A DNA stretch of 64,000 nucleotides from Epiperipatus broadwayi (taxonomy: Eukaryota > Onychophora > Udeonychophora > Euonychophora > Peripatidae). The notes beneath the pieces were generated by a model. It had not been told where the DNA came from and made no database searches. It saw only the letters and a list, made by a program, of their open reading frames with translations. This document shows positions 41,276-52,393 of this stretch, piece by piece (position 1 is the stretch's first letter; every line of letters starts with the position of its first letter). A program made the translations under genes and the position numbers. The stretch spans positions 994,001 to 1,058,000 of the forward strand of contig JAQFVV010000158.1 of assembly GCA_028023455.1 (NCBI GenBank), written 5' to 3'.

Positions 41276-42900
41276 TGAACCGTATTCGAATATGTGTATT
41301 CGAAACACCGGCCTCTTAGGCAGAGAAGAACATACTCGGAGAGTATGTATGCCCAAACGATAGCTATAAAGTATATAACTAACGTTACATTTTCAGGACA
41401 TAACTTCTTCTCGACTGTTGAGTTCAACACCAAGTTCAAAGCACTTTTTTTGTTTGTGTATAAACACGGGCGCCAGCTGCTTATTCTAAAAGAATAGACA
41501 ACGCACTTTGAATAGTGGCAACTAACCCAACGCCTAAATCCACGACTAGCTCAGTTGTTTGTAATCACTAATAGATTATACTTAATTAGTGGTTAAAAGA
41601 CTTGATAAAGAATTTGTTAAAAAGAATTTATAAAAAGAATTGTAAAAGAATTGATAAAAAGAATTGATAAAAAGAATTGATAAAAAGAATTGACCGACAA
41701 ATAAAGTTTAATTTTAAAGATAATTTATTAACTAACATTTATTTACTAAATTTAAACATTTTATAATTCTAATAAAACACACGCATATTTTAAATTAACA
41801 TTTCTAAATAGTCTAAATATTCCTATAGATTCAATAACAGATCACTCTAATTTCATTAATAAATATTGGTAGAATGATCACACACATATTAACTAATGCA
41901 CACACATAATAATGATAATAAAGGACTACATAGCATTTGAAATTTAATCACACACATATCAATAGTTCATTTATGTATGATATCGAGTTCATATAATTAG
42001 ACTCTTGGAGGATTCGCACGAATTAATGAAATGCAATGGCTATTACAGTATAACGAAAATAAGCAAATGTTTTACCTAGGATTTTGAACGTAGATTTAAC
42101 ACTTTGTTTTCTTCCAGTATGAATGGTTCCAGTATGAATGCTTCCAGCCGGCTGGGATGTTTCCTTGCTGAGTTTCCTGATTTTCACAATTATTACTATC
42201 GAAGACAATTAGATACGGACGGAGATTTTCTACAATGTTAAGCTGACATTATTTCATGGGCAGATCTGCTGTTTTCATCGGACATCTGGGCTGGAGGTGA
42301 ACATGCGTTCCAAAATTTTCTCAGCACTGCATTTTGTTTCTTAGCTGACTCAATTAATTTCCGAACTACACTCTCTCAATAGCTTTGTGAACTGATTCAC
42401 TGTCCGATAAAAAAGTCTATTTATACCTGCGCCTTGTTGTCTTTCTAATATCTCCGGCAAAGATCTGTTATCAAATTCCAATGATAATCATTTGATAAAC
42501 GTGTTTTGGAAGATTGCTTAATTAGTAATAGCCATGCAGAGATGTTGTTTTATATTTTAATTAATAACCATTGCCGTGTTTTTTAATAATAATCTTCTTT
42601 AACTTTATAATAACATTTATTCTATTGTTGACAATCGCACATATATACGGTCATATATTTTTAATACAATTTACTATTTAGTTTTAATATTATTTTTTCT
42701 TTAATTAAATTTGAATGAAAAGAGATTTGTATATTTATATTTTTACGAATACTAATAAAAACTATTTAATTCCTATCTTTTTTCTAAAACAAACTGCAAT
42801 AAACTCTTCAACGTTTAATTTTATGTTTTTTTTTTATGAACGATTACTTTAATAATAATTTTAGATAAAAATTACATGTGCCTATATCAATATAGGTACA
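41276..42900 (-). repeat. 3' LTR of young LTR element
   Basis: On the minus strand starts TGTACCTATATTG and ends ACGGTTCA. About 1% different from 45271-46897, and most differences are transitions at CpG. A TATA box TATAAATAG lies near 42423. The short open frame inside is repeat sequence. Confidence 0.9.
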
Positions 42901-42925
42901 TTACACCGCCCTTCCTTTTGAGAGT
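42901..42925 (-). other. Polypurine tract
   Basis: On the minus strand CTCAAAAGGAAGGGCGGTG lies directly before the 3' LTR start. The same tract, slightly changed, is beside copy A at 3707-3725. Confidence 0.75.
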
Positions 42926-43076
42926 AAAATGCGTCATTTTTGACCATTTTATCTCTGACAACATTAAATCTTAATTTATTATTCCTTCTAAGTTTGCCTT
43001 TTTTTATATCTTTTTCTTTCCATACTAAGGGCAATCTCCAATTATGCTTTTCTTCTTTCTATGCTGGTAACATTGC

Positions 43077-43382
43077 TTACAATGTTCGTCCTGGATAATG
43101 ACCACGAGGACAAACTAAATTTGTGGCACAGGGATCTTTTATAAACGAAGCTTCGGCTGCCGATTCTCTTGATCGGACTTTGACTAAGAAAAGGTGGCTG
43201 CAAATGGCAGGAATTTCAACTGTCCATTTTCGACTTACACCCTGGAAAACGATTGCCGATTCTCTTGATCGGACTTTGACTAAGCAGCTACAATGGCAGG
43301 AATTTTCAACTGTCCATTTCCGACTTACGCTTTGGAAAACGAGGTACGAGATATGGGGATTCTCCCCCGAAAAGTGACTCAC
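43077..43382 (-). repeat. Internal tandem duplication of ~94 bases
   Basis: Two units, about 43157-43252 and 43253-43345, both with GCCGATTCTCTTGATCGGAC and CAACTGTCCATTT. The minus strand is open for 101 codons with a repeated VSRKWTVE motif, followed by CPRGHYPGRTL. It could be a fragment of a former protein of the element, but no domain is recognised. Confidence 0.5.
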
Positions 43383-44187
43383 GACTTACTCTGGTTGTTG
43401 CCAGTGTGTTTTTTTAAAAGAGGAATGATCCCGGCCAATCCGTTATGGGTACTAGAATTTATCCAGTCGAGAGCTTTAAACTTAACCTTAACTAAAACAC
43501 TTCTATACTACCCTCATTCCCGTTAGATTCAAACCCTTATACACTCCTAATATAACTTAGATTGACTTTATATTATTTATCACTAATCCTACAATATTAT
43601 TTTAAATACACATGAACATTACTTTAACATATTTATTTATATTATTCTGAACTATTACGAACATTATCTTACATATTTATTTAACTTACAATACTATTCT
43701 AAACTATCACGGACATCAATTTACATATTTATTTATATTACGATATTACTTTTAACCCATTACTTTAACTTACATATTAACGTGCGTGTACTCAGAAATT
43801 ATTTTATTTTACTACGAATATTTTATTTATTTTCTACAGACATATTATACTTATTTATTTAACTTGTTTTTATTTTATGTATTTCCGTTATTTTATTCAT
43901 TTATTTAATTCTACAAATATTATTTCTAAATCCTTAATTTGACCCATTTATTTAACTTGATTTTATTGATTTTTATTTATTTGAACTGTTTATTTACGAA
44001 CATTTCCTTAATTAATATGTGCGTGGAGAAAAAAAATCTTTTATTTTGCGAAGCCTCCATTATTATTATTTGATAAAACAATCCATCATTTTAAATAGCG
44101 AAATTCTAATTCAGGCTTTTCACCTACGTCAAAATAATTATATTAGACTCATAGTCCATTTCCGGTCCTTTTTGTTTATTTCCTTTA
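43383..44187. other. Non-coding interior of LTR element
   Basis: AT-rich sequence with repeated TTATTTA motifs between the ORF and the tandem duplication. No coding signal on either strand. Confidence 0.5.
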
Positions 44188-44922
44188 CTATTCCGCCCGA
44201 TTACTAACTTTTAAGCTATGTTTCCTTTCTACTAATTTTATAATATAAATCATACTCCATATTCTCACTTCTATTTCTTGGTTAAAATCTATTTTATCTC
44301 TTTCTCTTTCCGTTCTATATTCTGTCTTGTAAATTAGAAAACCTTTAAGCTTTACAGACCTCCGTATTTTTCCCAATCGTGAATATTTTTTCCTACGCTT
44401 CCTCTTTGTTTTAAATCTACGTCTACAGCGAATGTGAACGTTTACTTTAACCTTTTTAAATTTTTGTAAAAACTTTTCTACACTATCTACTACCTTGAAC
44501 TTATGTTTTTCTTCTATTTCTTGATCTACATTTGTGTCTACTTTATTTATCACAACGCTATCTGATTCTAATTCAATTTCTATGTCTTTTATCACCTCAA
44601 CTTCCTTTTCAACTTCCTGACTTTCTTTAATTAAATCTAACTCTATAACTTCTTGGTTCTTCTCTACCTTTACCTTTATCTCACATCTTATTTCTCTTAC
44701 TTCTGCTCTGAGTTCTTTAATTTCTGTTTTAACCTGACTAATTTCTTCCTTCAATTCTGCTTTGAGTTCTTTTATCAATTCTGCTTTGAACTCTTGCATC
44801 ATATTCATCATCATTGTCATCATCATTCGCGTCTCAGATACTTCTTCTTTCTCCTTTTCTACTAACTGGGGATTTTTTAAATATATTTGGCTTTCTTTTG
44901 GATCCATTTTCGAAAATTTCAA
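44188..44922 (-). CDS. Gag-like coiled-coil protein of LTR element
   Basis: A 244-codon intact frame, the only substantial ORF of the element, starting ~350 bases inside the 5' LTR. This is the position of gag. Residues ~40-90 are a strong coiled coil (FKAELIKELKAELKEEISQV, then EIKELRAEVREIRCEI). An acidic stretch follows at ~90-140, then a basic segment RCRRRFKTKRKRRKKYSR (~165-182) that could bind RNA. There is no CCHC knuckle and no recognised capsid fold. A later in-frame start is at MDPKES. The intact frame agrees with a recent insertion. Gag is inferred from location and composition, not homology. Confidence 0.55.
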   Translation of the reverse strand: MKFSKMDPKESQIYLKNPQLVEKEKEEVSETRMMMTMMMNMMQEFKAELIKELKAELKEEISQVKTEIKELRAEVREIRCEIKVKVEKNQEVIELDLIKESQEVEKEVEVIKDIEIELESDSVVINKVDTNVDQEIEEKHKFKVVDSVEKFLQKFKKVKVNVHIRCRRRFKTKRKRRKKYSRLGKIRRSVKLKGFLIYKTEYRTERERDKIDFNQEIEVRIWSMIYIIKLVERKHSLKVSNRAE

Positions 44923-45239
44923 TTTTAAAGTACTAGCGCTTATGTTAAACTGAATTTAATATACGACTTATTTATTTATTTATCTTACTAATACGGAAAC
45001 TCACGTTACCTCCAGACTTTTGTCCTTTTCACTACCCGCTCTTAATGCTTTAACTCCACCCATAACACCCAATTGACTCTGATTTAATAGCATAAATGTC
45101 AAAATCTCTTTTCATTTCGAAAAAAAAAATTTTCGATCAATTCTTTTTTAAAATTAAAACACTTTTACATACGTAATTTAACTTTTGTATAAAACAAAAT
45201 TTTCAAACAAGAAACAAAGTATTTCTTTACTATTGTTTC

Positions 45240-45270
45240 TTAGGTTCAGCCCCAAGTTGGGTCTAGCCAT
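45240..45270 (-). other. Putative primer binding site
   Basis: Minus strand: immediately after the 5' LTR end (GGTTCA), ATGGCTAGACCCAACTTGG and GGGCTGAACC. The diverged copy at 4774 starts TGGCTTCTCCCACC. The complementary tRNA was not identified. Confidence 0.45.
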
Positions 45271-46897
45271 TGAACCGTATTCGATGTGTGTGTATTCGAA
45301 ACACCGGCCTCTTAGGCAGAGAAGAACATACTCGGAGAGTATGTATGCCCAAACGATAGCTATAAAGTATATAACTAACGTTACATTTCCAGGACATAAC
45401 TTCTTCTCGACTGTTGAGTTCAACACCAAGTTCAAAGCACTTTTTTTGTTTGTGTATAAACACGGGTGCCAGCTGCTTATTCTAAAAGAATAGACAACGC
45501 ACTTTGAATAGTGGCAACTAACCCAACGCCTAAATCCATGACTAGCTCAGTTGTTTGTAATCACTAATAGATTATACTTAATTAGTGGTTAAAAGACTTG
45601 ATAAAGAATTTGTTAAAAAGAATTTATAAAAAGAATTGTAAAAGAATTGATAAAAAGGAATTGATAAAAAGAATTGATAAAAAGAATTGACCGACAAATA
45701 AAGTTTAATTTTAAAGATAATTTATTAACTAACATTTATTTACTAAATTTAAACATTTTATAATTCTAATAAAACACAAACGCATATTTTAAATTAACAT
45801 TTCTAAATAGTCTAAATATTCCTATAGATTCAATAACAGATCACTCTAATTTCATTAATAAATATTGGTAGAATGATCACGCACATATTAACTAATGCAC
45901 ACACATAATAATGATAATAAAGGACTACATAGCATTTGAAATTTAATCACACACATATCAATAGTTCATTTATGTATGATATCGAGTTCATATAATTAGA
46001 CTCTTGGAGGATTCGCACGAATTAATGAAATGCAATGGCTATTACAGTATAACGAAAATAAGCAAATGTTTTACCTAGGATTTTGAACGTAGATTTAACA
46101 CTTTGTTTTCTTCCAGTATGAATGGTTCCAGTATGAATGCTTCCAGCCGGCTGGGATGTTTCCTTGCTGAGTTTCCTGATTTTCACGATTATTACTATCG
46201 AAGACAATTAGATACGGACGGAGATTTTCTACGATGTTAAGCTGACATTATTTCACGGGCAGATCTGCTGTTTTCATCGGACATCTGGGCTGGAGGTGAA
46301 CGTGCGTTCCAAAATTTTCTCAGCACTGCATTTTGTTTCTTAGCTGACTCAATTAATTTCCGAACTACACTCTCTCAATAGCTTTGTGAACTGATTCACT
46401 GTCCGATAAAAAAGTCTATTTATACCTGCGCCTTGTTGTCTTTCTAATATCTCCGGCAAAGATCTGTTATCAAATTCCAATGATAATCATTTGATAAACG
46501 TGTTTTGGAAGATTGCTTAATTAGTAATAGCCATGCAGAGATGTTGTTTTATATTTTAATTAATAACCATTGCCGTGTTTTTTAATAATAATCTTCTTTA
46601 ACTTTATAATAACATTTATTCTATTGTTGACAATCGCACATATATACGGTCATATATTTTTAATACAATTTACTATTTAGTTTCAATATTATTTTTTCTT
46701 TAATTAAACTTGAATGAAAAGAGATTTGTATATTTATATTTTTACGAATACTAATAAAAACTATTTAATTCCTATCTTTTTTCTAAAACAAACTGCAATA
46801 AACTCTTCAACGTTTAATTTTTTTTTTTTTTTATGAACGATTACTTTAATAATAATTTTAGATAAAAATTACATGTGCCTATATCAATATAGGTACA
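45271..46897 (-). repeat. 5' LTR of young LTR element
   Basis: 1627 bases, reading TGTACCTATATTG...ACGGTTCA on the minus strand. Retains CpG at several positions where the 3' LTR has CA or TG, and the reverse at two positions. Ends beside an ATATAT run at 46898. Confidence 0.9.
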
Positions 46898-46904
46898 ATA
46901 TATA

Positions 46905-47217
46905 TATATGAATATATAAAAAGATAATGTAAAAGTTTATAAACAACTTGTTAAAAAAAAAGGCCAGTCAAAGAAATAAAAATGTGAAGACAATTTCACA
47001 CAAGTTCAAAATTGGGGATCAAGTTTTTATAAAAACACCTCAAATGAGTAAACCCCAAGAGAGCAAATATCAAAAGTTTTACCATCAATATGAAGGACTT
47101 TATACTATCATAAAGCAAGCAGGTCCTAATGCATTCTGGGTAAATATAAAGGGAGACTTTAAAGGCACTTACAATGCTAGAGCTTTAAAACCCTATTTTG
47201 GTCAAACAAATTAATAA
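46905..47217 (+). pseudogene. Integrase C-terminal domain relic
   Basis: Frame 46948-47214 reads HKFKIGDQVFIKTPQMSKP, KYQKFYHQYEGLYTIIK and GDFKGTYNARALKPYFG. This is the SH3-like C-terminal domain that ends pol in Ty3/gypsy elements (KFxxGDxVxIKT...KFxxxYEGPY...YNxxxLKPY). Upstream residues are frameshifted, and the young LTR element inserted just before it. A polypurine tract 600 bases downstream supports the orientation. Confidence 0.75.
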
Positions 47218-47814
47218 TGTTTTACCACATTCTACATTTGTATAGAGTAAAATGTTGGAAAAAAAAACTTGGAATAGGTGAGGAGAGAAAAAGTTTTCAT
47301 TTAAAAGTACATAGGTATATATATGTGTAAGGCTGTATATAAGTCAAAAAAGACATTAATTTTCTTTGATGAGGGTATGTTAAGCGATTAAAATTAATTC
47401 TTAGGATACCTGAAAACTAAAACTGTTTAAGAGTTAATCCATGCTGAATGATGGATGTTCTTAGGTTTTGGATAATTCTCGAAAAAGTCCATGAGTCTTA
47501 AAGAAAAGCAGGATGGAGACTACCAAACAAACATATGTGTTATCTATAAAAGAGGCATATAACAATAAATCCATTAAAGAAAATTAAAAAAGGGGAGAAA
47601 AAGAAAGAACCCTATATATAGAAACCTCCTTGTCCTTTTATTTAAATTGAATGATGCTTAATATAGAGAAAGAGAAAGGGTTAGAAAAAAAATAGAGCAA
47701 ATAATAAGGGTTGATAAAAGCAGGAAAGAAAAACAAGCTCCACAACTTTATATTTAATGCAAACATTGACACACATTAAGTGTCCAAATTTTAGTGGTAA
47801 ATATAAAATTTGAA

Positions 47815-47835
47815 CTCCTTTAAGGGGGGTAATGT
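47815..47835 (+). other. Polypurine tract and 3' LTR start
   Basis: CTCCTTTAAGGGGGGTAA precedes TGTGAGAGTACCATATGAGC, a likely 3' LTR start for the retroelement whose integrase tail is at 46905-47217. The LTR end and a second copy were not found. Confidence 0.5.
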
Positions 47836-47869
47836 GAGAGTACCATATGAGCCTCATCTAAAACAATTT

Positions 47870-49540
47870 ATGTTTCTTTGTGAATTTAACTTTCTTTGTG
47901 AATTTAACTGTGCCTATATCGAATCAACAGATATAAATAACATACATCTATCTTAAGTTTTTCATATATCAGTTATATACATAAACTAATTAATATTAAA
48001 AGAATAATTCTAAAAATGAATTATTCTAATTTGTTTATACACACACATAAATAAATGTTTCTAACTAATAGTATTTTTTTATTAACCAAAACTTGACATT
48101 GACAAAGCCGTAAGTCATCATTGCATTTTATCAGTTGAAACAAAGGAAATAAACATTTGGAGTTCATTACAAATTGTATATTTTAAACAATAGAGAGTGT
48201 GTGCATGATTATGTGATATGCTTGCAGAAATTAATCCAGTATAAAAACAACTAATATTGTTATATAATAATCTTCTATTTAGTTATCAAGGCAATAACTA
48301 TGTCTGTAAATTTAAGAAGAAAAAAAGATTCACTATTTTAAAACTGTCTTCAAGTAATTAATTTACTTATTTTTAATATTATAAAGAACTATAAAAAATA
48401 ATCATTGAAATTGACAAGGTTATAAGAGTTATCAACGTCTACGAAATGAGTTTTCAAAATGTATGTTTAAGAAGACAAAAATTTATAAAGATGTTCTTTG
48501 GCTAGACAATTTATGCCAAGGATTTCTGCTGATGTTTTAAACCTGAACATGTAAATTTATTCCTACTTAATGCCTAAAGTATAATCATCGTAATTTCCAC
48601 TAAAAAAGTTGCCTTAATAATGGAGTATTATATTGAAGATTTTAAATATTTTACTATGCAAATATTTAAAAGAATGAATATTTGGATTACCTCTTCGAAG
48701 GATGATCAAGGAACTTTACCTTTCAACATTCATCGTCATTTTATTTCATCTAAGGAGGAATATGAAAACATTATTCTTTCACATCTTGGAATACTTCGTT
48801 GTGCACTTTAATAACTCTTAAACTTTATTTCCTTTGGGGATAATTATATTTACGTGGAAAAATTACTTAGTATATTAAATTGGAGAACTGATAAGATGAA
48901 CGTTTTATTTTTATTTATTTAATAAAATTTAGATGTTGATATTTTGATATATGCTCTGGTGAAAGTGACAGCTAACTAAAGTAAAAGTTTTTAAATTATT
49001 TCAATTTGGAAGTAAGTTTTATTATATTCCAAATTGAATCTTACCTGACAATTATAATTTCTTTTAAACAATAACATAATTAATATCAGAATACATTCTA
49101 TTATTAATCTAGTGTGAATGGATGTTATCTTATATAGACATATAACACACACTGAATCATTTTAATGACACAATACATAGATTTATAATGTATGGTGGTA
49201 TTATTTATTGTACACATGATTTTAAATTATATATATGTAAATAATTATATTATGTTTTTTCTGAATGTTAAATAGTTTATTTTTGTATATATATAAGCAC
49301 AGATTATAATTCTAAATTTTAATATTTTTATTATTTATGTGATATTTTTGTTTCTATTACGGATTAAAATGTGTTAAACTTGATTTTAAAATTAAACAGA
49401 TCACGTTTATTTTATTTAGTCATTTTATAAAACCAATAATTATAAATATACATACTCATGCATATATATATATTGAATCAACTTAGTGATTTAATATGTA
49501 TAAAAAAGTTATATATATATCTTATACTAAATTTATCATT
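47870..49540. other. No recognised gene
   Basis: AT-rich sequence. A direct repeat of TTTCTTTGTGAATTTAACT occurs at 47872-47908. The 63-codon frame at 48620-48811 shows no domain. Confidence 0.4.
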
Positions 49541-49544
49541 ACTA

Positions 49545-49765
49545 TGGGATATTTGTGGAAATGCCTAAAGAGAGTCAATTTCGATTTCTACTCTGAGCTC
49601 GAATTCTGAGAGTAATGAGGTTATTAATAGAGGTGTGGATTGGATTATATTTTAAATCACATCATCCATGGCATTCTATAAGAAGATTCAAAGTCCGACT
49701 ATAGGTAGATGTGACTTTCTCGAGTCCTGAAAAGGATCGTCCCATTATAGTACCATTACAATATA
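49545..49765. repeat. Repeat family G, copy 2
   Basis: Related to 27880-28165 (AATGCCTAAAGAGAGTCAAT; TCTACTCTGAGCTCGAATTC; GAGTCCTGAAAAGGA). Unknown nature, followed by TA microsatellites. Confidence 0.5.
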
Positions 49766-49884
49766 TATATATATATTGAAGCAGTCATATATATATATAT
49801 GCTTTATGTATATATTTTGCTATTAAGTTGAAAATATTAAGATATTTTTTTAAAAAAGTTTAATATATAAAAAAATGTAATTTT

Positions 49885-49899
49885 ATTAAAATGGTATAT
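49885..49899 (+). other. 15-bp target duplication of PLE (left)
   Basis: ATTAAAATGGTATAT here and at 55646-55660 is identical, bracketing the PLE and everything inside it. Confidence 0.7.
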
Positions 49900-49931
49900 T
49901 ATTAAAGATTTTAAGACTTCTCATTCGATAA

Positions 49932-50222
49932 TTTAATATACAAAATTAACAACGCGTATGCCACACTTGAATGAGAAGCTATAAAGATACACAGAAATTA
50001 TTACACGCTAAGCGCTTTCGAGGTCTTTTGCCTCATATTCATAGCGGTACTGTGAGCTGCAGAATGAAAAATAGGGCAAGGGAAACAAAACAGTATGCAA
50101 AGCATATGCAAATGAACTAGATAGTCCAACGTTTGGAGATGTCAAAGCAGGTATCTCGTCTATTGATGGAGTTATTATTGCCATTAATAAAATATGCTTC
50201 TCTGATTTTCCGCTTGATGTCA
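49932..50222 (-). repeat. PLE left pseudo-LTR
   Basis: Contains the last ~35 codons of the PLE ORF, the stop and ~185 bases of 3' UTR. It is repeated in inverse orientation at 52286-52393 and 55473-55651 with a few substitutions. Confidence 0.85.
50005..50047 (-). ncRNA. Hammerhead-like motif in PLE pseudo-LTR
   Basis: Minus strand: GCTATGAATATGAGG-CAAAAGA-CCTCGAAAGCGC. GAGG/CCTC forms a stem II, followed by GAAA and a GCGCTTAGCG foldback. PLEs commonly carry hammerhead ribozymes at this place. The CUGAUGA box is not intact (G5 absent, extra bases), so this is a relic or a variant. The right pseudo-LTR copy (55538-55580) has CAAAAG instead of CGAAAG. Confidence 0.35.
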
Positions 50223-52285
50223 TTTTTCTCAATACAGACTATTTTAGGGCTGGAAGGTTCAAACAAATGTCCTGTCTTCTTGGAATGCTCTAAAAATGTT
50301 GATGAATTATCATTGTTTTTCATAGCTCTATTATATGTATATCTGTGTTGTGCTGTCCTGTTGATTATGCCTGCCTTGGTTTCTCCAAAATAAATGGCCC
50401 GGCAACCAGGTTGTGGGCAAGCTATGCTGTAAACGACATGGGGAGTCTGAGAAGGTTCAATTTTGTCCTTAGAGTTATTGATTAGACGATTAGTGCATGG
50501 GGGTGTATGAAAGCTAATTTTAAATTTATTGGCCAAAACCTTGATTAATTGATAGGAGATTTTAGGTATGTGGGGAAGAGTAATATATGGAAGTTTAATA
50601 TTGTTTTTATTGTCAGTGATTTTCCTATAAAATTGTTTGATTTTATTGTTAATAGTGTTGAGTTTATAGCCTGCTTGTAGTAGGTCTTTGGTGTAAAGAT
50701 GTATATTATTCTTTCTATCTGCCTCAAACTTGCACAGCTGCATATTTCTATATAAAAATGCTTGCAGGCCTGCCAATTTGTGAGAGCTTGGAGAGTTGGA
50801 GTGTGGGTGTATAAAGCCTCTGATTTCAAAGGGCTTTATTATCATTGAATAATTTATACCTCTCTCATCGCGTGTTAACCTAAGGTCAAGGTAATTTAGA
50901 CTTTGGAATGCATCTTCTGTTGTGGAATTGATAGTTAGATTAGTATTATGTGTTAACTCTTGTGTAATACTATTTATAGTGTGCTGGTTGGCTAAAATAA
51001 ATATATCATCTACGTACCGCATGTATATAGTGTGAGGGCTGTCAGCTTGATATTTGGACACGATTAGTCTTTCGTAGTGATTAAGGAAAATGCTGGTTAC
51101 GATTCCACTGAGGGGGAGGCCCATAGGCCAACCACTTTTCATATTGTACCAAACGTGCTCAAATGTTGTATATATATGTTTATCCATCCATGTTAAAAAT
51201 GTAATGATGAAATTAATGCGTTCAGCTGACATCGTGTTGGTAAGTTCTTGTTGGATGATTTGAATAGATTGTTTTCTGTCCACCGATCCGTATAATTCTT
51301 TGACGTCAAGGGTAGTCATATAGAAGTTGTTTTCGATTGTGGATTTTTTGATTTTTTCACAACTTGAAAGGACGAATTAACAGAATAATTTCCAAAGCCC
51401 AAGCTGTCTATTAATAGATGATTAACCATTTTCGCGGTTTGAAAATAATGGACTCCCCCAAAATCCATCATTAAATGCAACGGTTCAACAGGCTTATGGA
51501 GTTTAATGTTGGCAAATATTCTTGGAGCTTTAGTGGAGGAAGGATAAACTCGGTAGTATTCCGCAATTGAAATGCCTTTGTTTTTATGAGGACGGAGAAT
51601 GGATGAAACAAATTTATCGCGGTTAAGCTTATTGTTGAATTGTGCAACAGGAGTGAGTTGTAGATTTGTAATTTGTTCATTTATTTTCCTCTTATAATCC
51701 TGAGAATTTAAAAGCACAAATCTATTGCCCTTATCTTCTTTAAGGCAAATTAAATTATTGCGATCAAGAAACTGTTTCGTAATTTTGATGTCGCTATTCC
51801 AGCTATTATCTTTTATATGTAACTGTTTTTGTTTAATAGATTTAGCTATATTTGTTATAATGCTATCTCTATGCGGGTTATTAATTAAATTTGCTTCGAC
51901 ATCAGCGATTAGCTCTAATTTGGGTTGTTTCCATTGTCCTCCTACAAATCTAGGTCCAAGGGATAGAACCCTTGCTATCCTATCAGGTGGGGTAAGGCCA
52001 GTTCTATTAACATACGAAGTTTGCTGTAAGTCAATATTTATATTTTGTTTATAAGATAAAAATTTGATTTTCAAAACGAAGCGTTTGCGGTGGTTTATTT
52101 CTGTAATGTTGAGTTTATCGATAATCCATTGAGGGAGGGTGCTATTTGCTGTTATTGTGAACCATCTTTTCTTTCTTTACGTAATGCGTTCTTACATCCT
52201 TGGATGATAAAAGTCAAGAGGCGTAACTGTAGTTTATCAATGATTTTGTCACGGTTATATATAGAGTTATTTATTTTTATTCCAA
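50117..52285 (-). pseudogene. PLE reverse transcriptase with GIY-YIG endonuclease
   Basis: Read from 52285 down. The N-terminal part up to 51316 includes GNRFVLLNSQDYKRK and the RT-type IFANIKLHKPVEPLHLMMDF. The part at 51319-50117 (400 codons) includes GWPMGLPLSGIVTSIF (residues ~63-78), the catalytic YVDD (102-105), and the GIY-YIG nuclease with VYSI (296-299), IYFGET (309-314), a CCHH zinc set (C301, C306, H345, H351), the nuclease Arg (NRTAQHR) and REAYF. The two parts are separated by one missing base in a run of six A at 51352-51357, and another shift lies near 52160-52175. Both are in homopolymers, so an assembly error is possible. RT and nuclease together perform target-primed insertion in the nucleus. 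Confidence 0.9.
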
Positions 52286-52393
52286 GCGGAAAATCAGAGA
52301 AGCATATTTTATTAATGGCAATAATAACTCCATCAATAGACGAGATACCTGCTTTGACATCTCCAAACATTGGACTATCTAGTTCATTTGCAT
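52286..52393 (+). repeat. PLE right pseudo-LTR, first part (inverted)
   Basis: Plus-strand copy of the ORF end (RKIREAYFINGNNNSINRRD and onward to KHWTI and stop). It breaks at TTTGCAT; the continuation ATGCTTTGC is at 55477. Confidence 0.85.

Larger units (their letters stand above)
41276..46897 (-). mobile_element. Young non-autonomous LTR retrotransposon
   Basis: Two nearly identical ~1625-base LTRs surround only 2370 bases, with a polypurine tract next to the 3' LTR, a primer-site-like TGG sequence next to the 5' LTR, and a single open frame for a coiled-coil/basic protein. Flanking ATAT is present on both sides, but in an AT run, so the duplication length is 4-6 bases and not certain. 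No protease, RT or integrase. Relatives of the LTR lie at 2044-6180. Confidence 0.9.

Noticed and set aside
44653-44953. Open frames on the plus strand opposite the gag-like ORF
   Set aside because: Shadows of the minus-strand heptad repeat (Phe/Ser-rich complements of Glu/Lys codons).
45178-45493. Open frames of 66-102 codons in the 5' LTR and at 41242-41497 in the 3' LTR
   Set aside because: They lie on both strands in the LTR end and differ between the two LTRs; no domain.
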